From Qipengyuania xiapuensis (GTDB lineage: Bacteria > Pseudomonadota > Alphaproteobacteria > Sphingomonadales > Sphingomonadaceae), in contig NZ_JAIGNL010000001.1 in NCBI RefSeq assembly GCF_019711395.1, positions 1,674,001 through 1,738,000 of the forward strand: a DNA stretch of 64,000 nucleotides. The letters are read 5' to 3'. The notes under the pieces were generated by a model. It was not told the DNA's origin. It saw nothing but the letters and a program-made list of their open reading frames with translations, and did no database searches. Positions 45,231 to 54,528 of the stretch are shown here, piece by piece. Position 1 is the first letter of the stretch. Every line of letters starts with the position of its first letter. The position numbers and the translations under genes were made by a program.

Positions 45231-46496
45231 ATGAACGACCAGACCCTAGACCCCCAGATCCATATCGCCACGCTCGGCCGGAATGCCCGTAAAGCAGCCA
45301 AGGGCCTGCTCTCGGCGAGCACCGAGGCGAAAAACACAGCGCTGCGCGAAGCCGCCAAGGCACTGCGCAACTCGATGGATGAGCTTCTCGCTGCCAATGC
45401 CGAAGACGTGAAAAGCGTCGAGGGTAAGAAGCCCGACAGCTTCATCGACCGCCTGAAGCTGACCGAAGACCGGGTCGAAGGCATGGCCGGTGCGCTGGAA
45501 GAGATTGCCGAGCTGCCCGACCCTGTCGGCCGCACGCTCGCGACCTTCGAACGCCCCAACGGCCTCAGCATCGAACGCGTCGCCGTCCCCATCGGCGTGA
45601 TCGGCATGATCTACGAAAGCCGCCCGAATGTCGGTGCAGACGCCAGCGCGCTATGCCTGAAGAGCGGCAATGCCGTGATCCTGCGCGGTGGCAGCGAAAG
45701 CCGCCACTCGACTAGGGTCATCGTCGATTGCATGCGCGAAGGCCTCAAGGCAGCAGGCCTGCCCGAAGACGCCGTTCAGACCGTCGGCACCACCAATCGC
45801 GATGCTGTGGCAGCGCTGCTCAAGGCCGACGAATTCGTCGACCTCGTCATTCCGCGCGGTGGCCGCGGCCTCGTCGAACTGGTCCGCGACCAGGCGAGCG
45901 TCCCCACCCTTCTCCACCTCGACGGCAACTGCCACAGCTACGTCCACGAGGCGGCCGATCTCGACAAGGCAGCCGAGGTCATCCGCAACGCGAAGCTGCG
46001 CCGCACCGGCGTATGCGGCGCGACCGAGAGCATCGTCGTCGACCGCGCAGTGGCAAAGGAATTCGTACCCCGTCTCACCGCGATCATGGGCAGCGACTGC
46101 GAACTGCGCGGCGATGAAGAAGCCGTCGCTATCGACCGCAGCATCAAGCCTGCAACCGAAGCCGACTGGAACACCGAATATCTCGATCCCATCGCCTCGG
46201 TAAAGGTGGTTGGCGGTCTCGACGAAGCCATCGCATGGGTCGACGAGCACAGCTCGCACCACACCGATGCGATCATGACCGAGGATGACGATGCAGCGCG
46301 CCGCTTCATGACCTCGATCGACAGCGCGATCGTCATGCGCAACGCCAGTACCCAGTTCGCCGACGGCGGCGAATTCGGCATGGGCGCCGAAATCGGCATC
46401 GCGACGGGCAAGATGCACGCACGTGGCCCCGTCGGCCTCGAACAGCTGTGCAGCTTCAAGTACCTCGTCCACGGCACCGGCCAGACGCGTCCCTGA
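45231..46496 (+). CDS. proA: Gamma-glutamyl phosphate reductase ProA
   Basis: Second step of proline synthesis, reducing glutamyl phosphate to the semialdehyde. Aldehyde-dehydrogenase fold with [20 protein letters not shown] and the catalytic cysteine in [11 protein letters not shown]; the C-terminus [20 protein letters not shown] is typical. 421 residues is normal. It follows proC after 43 bases and has a GAGAGA ribosome site; the open frame continues upstream into proC but is not coding there. Confidence 0.96.
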   Translation: MNDQTLDPQIHIATLGRNARKAAKGLLSASTEAKNTALREAAKALRNSMDELLAANAEDVKSVEGKKPDSFIDRLKLTEDRVEGMAGALEEIAELPDPVGRTLATFERPNGLSIERVAVPIGVIGMIYESRPNVGADASALCLKSGNAVILRGGSESRHSTRVIVDCMREGLKAAGLPEDAVQTVGTTNRDAVAALLKADEFVDLVIPRGGRGLVELVRDQASVPTLLHLDGNCHSYVHEAADLDKAAEVIRNAKLRRTGVCGATESIVVDRAVAKEFVPRLTAIMGSDCELRGDEEAVAIDRSIKPATEADWNTEYLDPIASVKVVGGLDEAIAWVDEHSSHHTDAIMTEDDDAARRFMTSIDSAIVMRNASTQFADGGEFGMGAEIGIATGKMHARGPVGLEQLCSFKYLVHGTGQTRP

Positions 46497-46516
46497 GCCA
46501 ATTCTCAAACGCCGCG

Positions 46517-46531
46517 TTAACCATAAGGTAA
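46517..46531. promoter_or_regulatory. Near-consensus CtrA box before the chemoreceptor gene
   Basis: TTAACCATAAGGTAA: TTAA, seven bases, then GTAA, seven of eight matches to TTAA-N7-TTAA, and the first half is the full TTAACCAT form. It is 53 bases upstream of the chemoreceptor start. CtrA governs chemotaxis and motility genes in alphaproteobacteria. Confidence 0.4.
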
Positions 46532-46545
46532 ATAGCTAGGGCTAT

Positions 46546-46582
46546 GGCCTCCCCCGAGATCTATTCCCGGGGGACACAGGCC
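46546..46582 (+). promoter_or_regulatory. Hairpin covering the ribosome site of the chemoreceptor gene
   Basis: GGCCT/AGGCC (46546-46550, 46578-46582) and CCCCCG/CGGGGG (46551-46556, 46568-46573) build a two-part stem that ends two bases before ATG 46585. The only purine-rich ribosome site, GGGGGA, lies in the 3' arm, so translation could depend on opening this structure. Confidence 0.4.
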
Positions 46583-46584
46583 GC

Positions 46585-47922
46585 ATGGCTGCAAGCAACG
46601 GCAAGAACCGCATCGAAGTTAACGGACGCCTCGAGGCGTTCGGCATCGGCGCTGCCGAACAGGACCTGCTGTCGAAGATCGGCAGCGAGATCGTCGGCGA
46701 GATCGACTGGATCCTCGAACCGCTGCGCCCGTCACTCGAGAGCATGCGCGACAGCGGCAACCTCTCGGCCGATTGCGACATCGACAAGTCCTGCACCCAG
46801 TTCCACGACTGGATGGTCAACCGCCTCACGCAGCCGGTCGACGAGGCCTGGATGAAGGCCGCCGCCTCGCTCGGCAACTGGACGCACGAGAACGCTGCCG
46901 TGCCCTACCGCGTCGTCGGCGTGCTCCACCACGTCTTCTCGCGCGCCTCTCAGCTCGCCAGTGCACACGCTTCGGACAAGGAAGACCGTGAGGCGCGTAT
47001 GCTCGTCCTCGGCGCCGTCGACCGCATCACTGCCGAGCTCATGGTCGCCCGCCTCAACCGGATCACCCGCCGCCTCGAGGAAGCCCGCCGCGCCGAGATC
47101 GCCGAGCGGTTCCACAGCACCATTGCCGAACTCGTCGGCGAGACCACCAAGCGCAGCTCGCTCGTCAGCAAGCTCGCCCAGCGCGCCCGCCGCTCGACCA
47201 CCTCGATGGCGTCCGACGCCGCCGAGATCGCCGCTGCGGCCGAGCAGTCGGCTACCGTCATGGGCAATGCCGCGCGCGAAAGCGGCGACCTCGTCCAGAG
47301 CATCGAGAACGTGCGCGGCTCAGTCGGCGCGATCAGCCAGGCGAGCCGCGATGCCGCCGGCCAGGCCCTCCACGCCAGCGAGGTCATCGAGACGCTCGGC
47401 AAGGACACCCGCGAGATCGCCAACGTCGTCGACATCATCCGCGAAGTCGCCGACCTCACCCGCATGCTCGCACTGAACGCCACCATCGAGGCCGCCCACG
47501 CGGGCGAAGCCGGTGCAGGCTTTGCGGTCGTCGCCGAGGAGGTGAAGGCCCTCGCCCGCCAGACCGAGAACGCCACCGACGAGATCGTCCGCCGCATCGC
47601 CGAGATCCGCTCCTCGGGCGACCGCACGGTCGAGGCCAACCGCTCGATCAGCGATCACATCGGCGCCGTCAGCAACTCCAGCGAAGCCTTCGAGCGCACC
47701 ATGCAGGAGCAGACCGGCCAGGTGACCAGCATCGCCAGCATGATCGACGAGACCGCGATGACCGCCAGCTCCATGGCCGAGACCATCGCCGGCGTCAGCA
47801 CCGCCGCGCAGGACGTCGACAAGCAGTGCAGCCGCGTCGAGGACATGTTCGCGCTGATCACCGACCAGCTGGGCGAACTCGAAACCGCCGTCGGCGAGTT
47901 CCTGAACGACATCGCCGCTTAG
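46585..47922 (+). CDS. Soluble methyl-accepting chemotaxis protein, globin-like sensor
   Basis: A 445-residue chemoreceptor without membrane segments. Residues 1-165 are helical and resemble a protoglobin domain; the sequence THENAAVPYRVVG places His101 where globin-coupled sensors have the heme-binding histidine, which would make it an oxygen or gas sensor (inference). Residues 190-440 form the signalling coiled coil with the hairpin tip LNATIEAAHAGEAGAGFAVV at 297-316. It could signal through CheA/CheW encoded elsewhere. It is preceded by a possible CtrA box and a hairpin over its ribosome site. Confidence 0.85.
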   Translation: MAASNGKNRIEVNGRLEAFGIGAAEQDLLSKIGSEIVGEIDWILEPLRPSLESMRDSGNLSADCDIDKSCTQFHDWMVNRLTQPVDEAWMKAAASLGNWTHENAAVPYRVVGVLHHVFSRASQLASAHASDKEDREARMLVLGAVDRITAELMVARLNRITRRLEEARRAEIAERFHSTIAELVGETTKRSSLVSKLAQRARRSTTSMASDAAEIAAAAEQSATVMGNAARESGDLVQSIENVRGSVGAISQASRDAAGQALHASEVIETLGKDTREIANVVDIIREVADLTRMLALNATIEAAHAGEAGAGFAVVAEEVKALARQTENATDEIVRRIAEIRSSGDRTVEANRSISDHIGAVSNSSEAFERTMQEQTGQVTSIASMIDETAMTASSMAETIAGVSTAAQDVDKQCSRVEDMFALITDQLGELETAVGEFLNDIAA

Positions 47923-47945
47923 CTAGGTACTGATGACGAGGAGCC

Positions 47946-49763
47946 CTACTCCTCTCCCATCCGCAGCGCAGCAATAAACGCCTCCTGAGGAATGCTCACG
48001 TTTCCGTACTCGCGCATCCTTGCCTTGCCCTTCTTCTGCTTCTCGAGCAGCTTTTTCTTACGCGTGATGTCGCCGCCGTAGCATTTGGCGGTGACGTCCT
48101 TGCGCAGGGCGGCGATGGTTTCGCGGGCGATGATCTTGCCGCCGATCGCGGCCTGGATCGGGATCTTGAACAGGTGGCGCGGGATGAGGTCTTTCAGGCG
48201 CTCGCACATGCCGCGGCCGCGCTCTTCCGCCACGGAGCGGTGGACGATCAGCGATAGCGCGTCGACCGGCTCGTTGTTGACGAGGATGTTCATCTTCACG
48301 AGGTCGCCTTCGCGCAGGCCGATCTGCTCGTAATCGAAGCTGGCATAGCCGCGGCTGATGCTCTTCAGGCGGTCGTAGAAGTCGAACACCACCTCGTTCA
48401 GCGGCAGCTCGTAGGTCACCTGCGCGCGGCCGCCGACATAGGTGAGGTCGGTCTGGATGCCGCGGCGGTCCTGGCACAGCTTGAGGATCGCGCCGAGATA
48501 TTCGTCGGGCGTGTAGATCACCGCCTTGATCCACGGCTCTTCCACCACGTCGATACGGTTCACGTCCGGCCAGTCGGCGGGGTTGTGGATGTCGACCACG
48601 GCGGCGTCCTCGTTCTTCGTGCGGGCGAGGTGCACGCGGTAGACCACGGACGGGGCCGTGGTGATGAGGTCGAGGTCGTATTCGCGGCTGAGGCGTTCCT
48701 GGATGATCTCGAGGTGCAGCAGGCCGAGGAAGCCGGCACGGAAGCCGAAGCCCAGCGCGGCGGAGCTTTCCATCTCGTAGCTGAAGCTCGCATCGTTGAG
48801 GCGCAGCTTGCCGATGCTTTCGCGCAGTTTCTCGAAATCGGCGGCGTCGACCGGGAAGAGGCCGCAGAAGACCACGGGCTGGACTTCCTTGTAGCCCGCC
48901 AGCGCCTTCTCTGCCCCGCCCTTTACCGTGGTGATCGTGTCACCGACGCGGGCCTGTTCGACTTCCTTGATCTGCGCGGTGATGAAGCCGATCTCGCCCG
49001 GGCCGATCTCGGGCAGGTCCACGCGCTTCGGGGTGAAGGCGCCCACGCGGTCGATCAGGTGCTGCGTGCCGCCCTGCATGAACTTGACGTTGAGGCCCTT
49101 CTTGATGACCCCGTCGATCACGCGCACGAGGATGACGACGCCGAGGTAGGGGTCGTACCAGCTGTCGACGAGCATGGCCTTGAGCGGTGCGTCACGGTCG
49201 CCCTTGGGCGGCGGGATGCGGGCGACCAGCGCCTCGAGCGTATCTTCGATGCCGATGCCGGACTTGGCGCTGGTGAGGACGGCGTCCGATGCGTCGAGGC
49301 CGATGATGTCCTCGATCTCCGCCTTGACCTTGTCGGGCTCTGCGGCGGGCAGGTCGATCTTGTTGATGACGGGCACGATCTCGTGGTCGTGCTCGATCGA
49401 CTGGTAGACGTTGGCGAGGGTCTGCGCTTCCACGCCCTGCGCGGCGTCGACCACCAGCAGCGCGCCTTCGCAAGCGGCGAGGCTGCGCGAGACTTCATAG
49501 GCGAAGTCGACGTGGCCGGGCGTGTCCATGAGGTTGAGCTCATAGGTGTCGCCGTCGCGCGCGGTGTAGTTGAGGCGCACGGTCTGCGCCTTGATGGTGA
49601 TCCCGCGCTCTTTCTCGATGTCCATGTTGTCGAGCACCTGCTCGGACATCTCGCGCTCGGTCAGGCCGCCGCAATGCTGGATCAACCGGTCGGCAAGTGT
49701 GGACTTGCCGTGGTCGATATGGGCGATAATCGAAAAGTTACGGATCTTGGAAAGGTCGGTCAT
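47946..49763 (-). CDS. lepA: Elongation factor 4 (LepA)
   Basis: Ribosomal GTPase involved in initiation or back-translocation under stress. G-domain motifs are all present: [14 protein letters not shown] (G1), RGITIKAQ (G2), DTPGHVDF (G3), NKIDLP (G4) and TSAKSG (G5). The C-terminal LepA-specific domain contains [20 protein letters not shown]. 605 residues is normal. It is convergent with the chemoreceptor gene and follows the GGDEF-EAL-PilZ gene region on the same strand. Confidence 0.97.
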   Translation of the reverse strand: MTDLSKIRNFSIIAHIDHGKSTLADRLIQHCGGLTEREMSEQVLDNMDIEKERGITIKAQTVRLNYTARDGDTYELNLMDTPGHVDFAYEVSRSLAACEGALLVVDAAQGVEAQTLANVYQSIEHDHEIVPVINKIDLPAAEPDKVKAEIEDIIGLDASDAVLTSAKSGIGIEDTLEALVARIPPPKGDRDAPLKAMLVDSWYDPYLGVVILVRVIDGVIKKGLNVKFMQGGTQHLIDRVGAFTPKRVDLPEIGPGEIGFITAQIKEVEQARVGDTITTVKGGAEKALAGYKEVQPVVFCGLFPVDAADFEKLRESIGKLRLNDASFSYEMESSAALGFGFRAGFLGLLHLEIIQERLSREYDLDLITTAPSVVYRVHLARTKNEDAAVVDIHNPADWPDVNRIDVVEEPWIKAVIYTPDEYLGAILKLCQDRRGIQTDLTYVGGRAQVTYELPLNEVVFDFYDRLKSISRGYASFDYEQIGLREGDLVKMNILVNNEPVDALSLIVHRSVAEERGRGMCERLKDLIPRHLFKIPIQAAIGGKIIARETIAALRKDVTAKCYGGDITRKKKLLEKQKKGKARMREYGNVSIPQEAFIAALRMGEE

Positions 49764-49816
49764 TGCGCTGCGCCTTTAGCCGCAGTGCAAGGGCCTGTCA
49801 GCAGCAAAGCGAGCGC

Positions 49817-52024
49817 TTAGATGCCTTCCTGCGGTCCGCCGCCTTGTTTGGGCGCGTTTGCCGACAGCTTGAACTGGGCGAAGGTGCCCGGCGCGGCCTC
49901 GGGCGCCTGGCTGTATTTGCCGGGCGGAAGCGCCGTGAGCGGAGCTCCGGCAGCTGCAAGTGCATAGGGGCTGACACGATGACGGGTGCAAAGGCCCCCT
50001 GCCCCGTCGTCGACCAGTTCCTGTTCGAATTCAACGCCCTGCGTATCGTCCATCGAGCGGCGCACGGTACACACGGCAAGCTGGCCCTGGCCGAAGTCGA
50101 GGACGAACTGCGTGCCGACAGGCACATCTTCGAGACCCTGGATCATTGCACCCGAGCGCGACATGTTGCGCAGGGTCACGTCGTAATAGTGATCCTCGTG
50201 GATCAGGCCGATCTTGCGGAACACGGTGCGGCGGCTGGCGCGCTGAGATCCCTGGTCGGTCGGCTCGAGCACCCATTCGCCCTGTGCGATTTCCTCGAGC
50301 ACGCGTTCGGCATTCACGGCTTCGCAGAAGACGAAGCCCTGGACGTGGCTGACGCCGATCTTCTTGAGTTCGTCCATCAGCTTCATGGCGTGAACGCCGC
50401 TGGCAACGGTTTCCATGCCCATCGCGCCTGCGAGCGCGACGACGGCCTGCACCAGTTCCATGTCGCCAAGTTCGTTGCCCATCATGGGCTCGAAGAAATT
50501 CGCCCCGATCTTGAGCGAATTGAATGGCGCACGGCGGAGGTAGGAAAGCGAGGACAGGCCCGTGCCGAACTGGTCGAGCGTCAGGCGTACACCGAGCTTG
50601 AACAGCGCGCCGAGCGCCCCGTCGACCCTGCTCGCTTCACCGAGCAGGACGGATTCGTTGAGTTCTAGATCGAGACGCGCGGGATCGAGCCCGGTCTCCT
50701 CGAGCACCGATGCGACCATCTCGACGAAGCCGTTGGCCTCGAACTGGACGGGCGAGATGTTGATCGAAAGCCGCAGGCTCTCCGGCCAGTCCTTGGCCGC
50801 CTCGCAGGCCTTGCGCAGGGCCCATTCGCCGATCGGGACGATCAGGCGGCTGCCCTCTGCCACCGGCAGGAAGGTTTCCTGGGCGACCCTGCCGCGCTCC
50901 TCGTCTTCCCAGCAATACTGGGCTTCGAGGGCGACGACCTTGTTGCTGCCGAGATCGACGCAAGGCTGGTATTCGAGCGTGAAGTTGCCAGCATCGATCG
51001 CCTGCGCAAGGTCATCTTCCATGCGCTTGCGAAGATTGGCTTCATGTTCCAGGTCGGCGGCATAGAAGCGGAACTGGCCGCGGCCACCGTTCTTCGAGGC
51101 ATAGAGCGCGAGGTCGGCTGCGCGGGTCAGCTCTTCGCGCTCGACCCCGTCATAGGGCGCGATCGCGATACCGACCGAACAACCGATCGAGCAGCGACCT
51201 TCTTCGACAGAATAAGGCTGCGAGATGATCTGGATGATCTTCTTGGCCATTTCGCCAAGCTCGCCGCGGTCATCCATGTCGGGGACTAGGATCTGGAACT
51301 CGTCTCCGCCCAGGCGCCCGATTTCGCCGCGGCTCGAGATGACGCCGTTGAGGCGCTCTGCGACCTGCTGCAGCAGCTGGTCGCCGGCCGCATGGCCGAG
51401 CGTGTCGTTGACCTGCTTGAACCGGTCGAGGTCGAGCATCAGCAGCGCGGCTGCGCGCTTGGCGCTGCGGAAAGCGTGGAGCGTGGAATCGATCCGCTGC
51501 TCCATGCGGTGACGGTTGGCGAGGCCGGTCAGGGAATCGAACTTGGCGAGGCGGCTTGCCTCCTCTTCGCTGCGGTATTCCTCGGTGATGTCGGTCGCGG
51601 TACCGCGGAACCCGATGAATTCGCCGGAACGGTCATGGAGCGGCCGTCCGGAGAGGCGCAGCACTAGATCGGCATCCGGATCACCCGTCTCGACGGTCAG
51701 GCCGGCAAAGCTCTTGCGGGTCCCGAGCTTGAGGCCGAGCGAACGGGCATCGCCATCACCGGCCGCAGGATCGAAGACATGTTGCAGCGGGAGTTCGAAG
51801 GCCTTGGCAGCCTTGCGCCCCATCCGCTCGTATATGGCGTTGCTGAGATAGGTCAGCACACCCTTGGAATCGGTGGCCCAGAAACAGGCGGCGCCGGTGC
51901 TTTCAAGCTGTTCGACGATGGCGAGCTTTTCAGAGGCAGAGAACTCGGGAGGCGCGGGTACACCCCGGTCGCCGCCAGACCCTTTCTTGCCCTTGAAAAA
52001 TTCTGTGAAGGGCATGGCGCCCAT
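49817..52024 (-). CDS. PAS-GGDEF-EAL-PilZ protein with degenerate EAL site
   Basis: A 735-residue c-di-GMP protein: PAS-like domain (about 35-150), GGDEF domain (155-320, intact GGDEF at 239-243, no RxxD inhibitory site), EAL-type domain (335-580) and PilZ domain (598-690, RNMSRSG). The EAL site has lost key residues: EAL is EAQ (367-369), the Asp pair is D484-Q485, K-I-D is K505-I-G507, and E-G-V-E is S542-G-V-H545. It should therefore not hydrolyse c-di-GMP, though it may still bind it. It is a tandem copy of the next gene. ATG at 52024 or at 52015. Confidence 0.9.
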   Translation of the reverse strand: MGAMPFTEFFKGKKGSGGDRGVPAPPEFSASEKLAIVEQLESTGAACFWATDSKGVLTYLSNAIYERMGRKAAKAFELPLQHVFDPAAGDGDARSLGLKLGTRKSFAGLTVETGDPDADLVLRLSGRPLHDRSGEFIGFRGTATDITEEYRSEEEASRLAKFDSLTGLANRHRMEQRIDSTLHAFRSAKRAAALLMLDLDRFKQVNDTLGHAAGDQLLQQVAERLNGVISSRGEIGRLGGDEFQILVPDMDDRGELGEMAKKIIQIISQPYSVEEGRCSIGCSVGIAIAPYDGVEREELTRAADLALYASKNGGRGQFRFYAADLEHEANLRKRMEDDLAQAIDAGNFTLEYQPCVDLGSNKVVALEAQYCWEDEERGRVAQETFLPVAEGSRLIVPIGEWALRKACEAAKDWPESLRLSINISPVQFEANGFVEMVASVLEETGLDPARLDLELNESVLLGEASRVDGALGALFKLGVRLTLDQFGTGLSSLSYLRRAPFNSLKIGANFFEPMMGNELGDMELVQAVVALAGAMGMETVASGVHAMKLMDELKKIGVSHVQGFVFCEAVNAERVLEEIAQGEWVLEPTDQGSQRASRRTVFRKIGLIHEDHYYDVTLRNMSRSGAMIQGLEDVPVGTQFVLDFGQGQLAVCTVRRSMDDTQGVEFEQELVDDGAGGLCTRHRVSPYALAAAGAPLTALPPGKYSQAPEAAPGTFAQFKLSANAPKQGGGPQEGI

Positions 52025-52077
52025 ATCAGTCAGACCTCGTCAAACCCGTTTTGGTTCATTCGGCCTAGCGAGAAATG

Positions 52078-52094
52078 GTTAGTATTGACCTAAC
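52078..52094. promoter_or_regulatory. Dyad upstream of the degenerate EAL gene
   Basis: GTTAG, seven bases, CTAAC: a perfect 5-bp dyad 54 bases upstream of the start of the 49817-52024 gene, in the 102-base gap between the two tandem copies. Its core TTAG-N7-CTAA has the spacing of a CtrA box with two differences. It may be a regulator site specific to this copy. Confidence 0.3.
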
Positions 52095-52126
52095 GCGGCC
52101 AGGAAAAAGCGCTGCAATCGAGGCGA

Positions 52127-54331
52127 TTATCCGCCGCTGACTTCCACTTCGGCAAACTGCGGAATGGACGATGTCGCGACGGCCCCCGGTCCCTTCAGAG
52201 CGCCATAGGCATCCGACGGAAGAGCGGCCAGCGGACGCCCGGCGGCCTCGATGGCGTAAGGCGACACGCGGTGGCGCGTACAGAAACCGTCGGCGCCGTC
52301 GCTGATGAGCGGCGTTTCGAATTCGAGACCCAGGACATGGCCCTTGGAGCGGCGCACCTTCGCCACTGCCAGTTGCCCGTCGCCCAGATCGAGCACGAAA
52401 TCGGTTCCGACCGGCACATCCAGCAGGCCTTCGATCTTCGCACCGGTCTTGGAGATATTGCGCAGCACGACCTTGTAGCGATGATCGTCGTGAATCGCGC
52501 CGATCCGGCGGAAAACGCTCCGGCGTTCCGAGCGTGAATGCTCCGGACCACGCGGTTCATAGACGAGATCGCCGGTCCCCAGCTTCTCCATCGTTTGCTC
52601 GTGCGTGATCGGACGCGAGAAAAGATAGCCCTGGATATGCGTTGCGCCGCGCGCCGACACGAGCTTGAGCTCGTCCTTCGTCTCCACGCCTTCGCAGACG
52701 GTCTCCATGCCGAGCGCATCGGCAAGGCCGACGATGGCGCTCATGATCGCAGCATTGTTGTTGTCGGGTTCGGTCGCGCCGCGCACGAAGCTCTGGTCGA
52801 TCTTGATCTTGTCGAACGGCGCGTGCTGCAGATAGCTGAGCGAGGAATAGCCGGTCCCGAAATCGTCGAGTGCCAGCCGCACGCCGAGCTTCTTGAGCGC
52901 GAGGAAGGTTTTCTGCGTCTGCTCGGCATCGCCGATGAAGACGCTTTCGGTGATTTCAAGTTCGAGGCGCGCGGGATCGAGCTGGCTGGTTTGAAGAGCG
53001 CTCTTGACTATGTCGACGAAGTTCTCCTGCACGAACTGCGTCGCCGAGACATTCACCGCCACGCGCAGCTCCACCGGCCAATGGACGGCATGCTCGCACA
53101 CCTTGCGCAGGGCCCATTCGCCGATCTCGTTGATGATCCCGAGGTCTTCCGCGACCGCGACGAACTCCTCGGGAGACACGAAGCCCCGCTGGGGATGCTC
53201 CCAGCGTATTAGGGACTCGAAAACGGCGACCTTGTAGGTGTCCGACTTGACGATCGGCTGGTAATGCATGCTCAGCTCGTCATTGACGAGCGCATCGCGC
53301 AGGTCTTCCTCGAGCATACGGCGCAATGCGGCGCCTTCTTTTAGGTCACTCGAGTAGAAGCGGTATTGCCCTCGCCCGCCACCTTTCGCAGCATAGAGTG
53401 CAAGGTCCGCCGCTTTGACCAGTTCGTCCGCGTCGAGGCCGTCGTAGGGAGCAATCGCGATGCCGAGCGAGACGCCGATGATCGCTCGCGAACCGTTGAT
53501 CGAGTAGGGTTGGCCGACCATCTGGATCACGCGTGCTGCAAGGTCGCCCAGCTCTCCGCGATCGTCGATATCGGACAGGATGATCTGGAACTCGTCGCCG
53601 CCGAGCCGTCCGATCTCGCCGCGATCCCCCACGATGCGCTCGAGCCTCGCGGCGACCTGCTTTAGCAGTTCGTCACCCGCCGGATGGCCGAGCGTGTCGT
53701 TGACCTGCTTGAACCGGTCGAGGTCGAGCATCATCAGCGCGCAGACGCGTTTCGAGCTGCGGAATGCGGTGAGCTTGGCGCTCAGCACCTTGTTCATGCG
53801 GTGCCGGTTGGAAAGGCCGGTCAGCGAATCGTACTGGGCCAGCCGTTCGGCATCGCGCTGCGATTCACGGGTAATCGTGATGTCCTTCGCGCTGCCGCGA
53901 TAGCCGATGAAGCGCTGCTTGGAATCGAACTGCGGCTTGCCGGCCAGTTCCCACCAGGCGACCTTCTTGGCGCAGGCGAGCTGAACCTCGATCTGCGCAA
54001 TCGAGTTACGCGCGCTCAGATAGAACGCCAGCGGACGTTCACTGGAAGCCAGCTGCCCGTCCGGGTTCTGGCTGCAGGGTATGAAGAGGTCGGTCAGCGG
54101 CTTGCCGATGGTTTCGTTGGGGTCGAGGCCGAAGCGTTCCATCGCGTTTTCGGAAAGGTAGATGAGCCGACCGTGCGCGTCGGTGGCCCAGAACCATCCA
54201 AGGCCTGCATTTTCGAAGCTGTCGAGAAGTTCTACGCGCCGCGCGAAATCCTTCGGGGTAATGGGCACGACCGGTGCGGCTGCGTCACCATTATGACCCC
54301 GCTTGGCCTTTATGGAAAAGAAGCCGCCCAT
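52127..54331 (-). CDS. PAS-GGDEF-EAL-PilZ bifunctional c-di-GMP protein
   Basis: A 734-residue paralogue with the same order: PAS-like (about 38-155), GGDEF (165-325, GGDEF at 244-248, no RxxD site), EAL (340-585) and PilZ (602-695, RNISKTG). Here the EAL site is intact: E372-S-L374 for EAL, E459-I-T-E462, D489-D490, K510-I-D512 and E547-G-V-E550, so phosphodiesterase activity is likely; GGDEF activity is also possible. The PilZ end could give c-di-GMP feedback. No membrane segment is present. It lies head-to-tail with its degenerate copy. Confidence 0.92.
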   Translation of the reverse strand: MGGFFSIKAKRGHNGDAAAPVVPITPKDFARRVELLDSFENAGLGWFWATDAHGRLIYLSENAMERFGLDPNETIGKPLTDLFIPCSQNPDGQLASSERPLAFYLSARNSIAQIEVQLACAKKVAWWELAGKPQFDSKQRFIGYRGSAKDITITRESQRDAERLAQYDSLTGLSNRHRMNKVLSAKLTAFRSSKRVCALMMLDLDRFKQVNDTLGHPAGDELLKQVAARLERIVGDRGEIGRLGGDEFQIILSDIDDRGELGDLAARVIQMVGQPYSINGSRAIIGVSLGIAIAPYDGLDADELVKAADLALYAAKGGGRGQYRFYSSDLKEGAALRRMLEEDLRDALVNDELSMHYQPIVKSDTYKVAVFESLIRWEHPQRGFVSPEEFVAVAEDLGIINEIGEWALRKVCEHAVHWPVELRVAVNVSATQFVQENFVDIVKSALQTSQLDPARLELEITESVFIGDAEQTQKTFLALKKLGVRLALDDFGTGYSSLSYLQHAPFDKIKIDQSFVRGATEPDNNNAAIMSAIVGLADALGMETVCEGVETKDELKLVSARGATHIQGYLFSRPITHEQTMEKLGTGDLVYEPRGPEHSRSERRSVFRRIGAIHDDHRYKVVLRNISKTGAKIEGLLDVPVGTDFVLDLGDGQLAVAKVRRSKGHVLGLEFETPLISDGADGFCTRHRVSPYAIEAAGRPLAALPSDAYGALKGPGAVATSSIPQFAEVEVSGG

Positions 54332-54528
54332 CCCAGTTCAACTCACCCTGCTTGCAACCCTTTTGTTCTTTATGAGGCGGTCCTGAAACACGCCGCAAAT
54401 CCGCATAGTCAGTATTCCTTACCAAACGCATAACCATGCAGAGTAAGCAGGACAGCGGCGCTGCGCGCTTGCCTCCGGACTGCAGTCGCTTCATGAAGGG
54501 TGAAATTGACCGGGGGGAGAGACCGTCA
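54332..54528. other. Divergent intergenic region
   Basis: 197 bases between the GGDEF-EAL-PilZ gene (minus) and fprA (plus). It must hold promoters for both. I see no clear dyad, CtrA box, terminator or small gene in it; the only recognisable element is the GGGGGGAGAG ribosome site of fprA. Confidence 0.5.
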
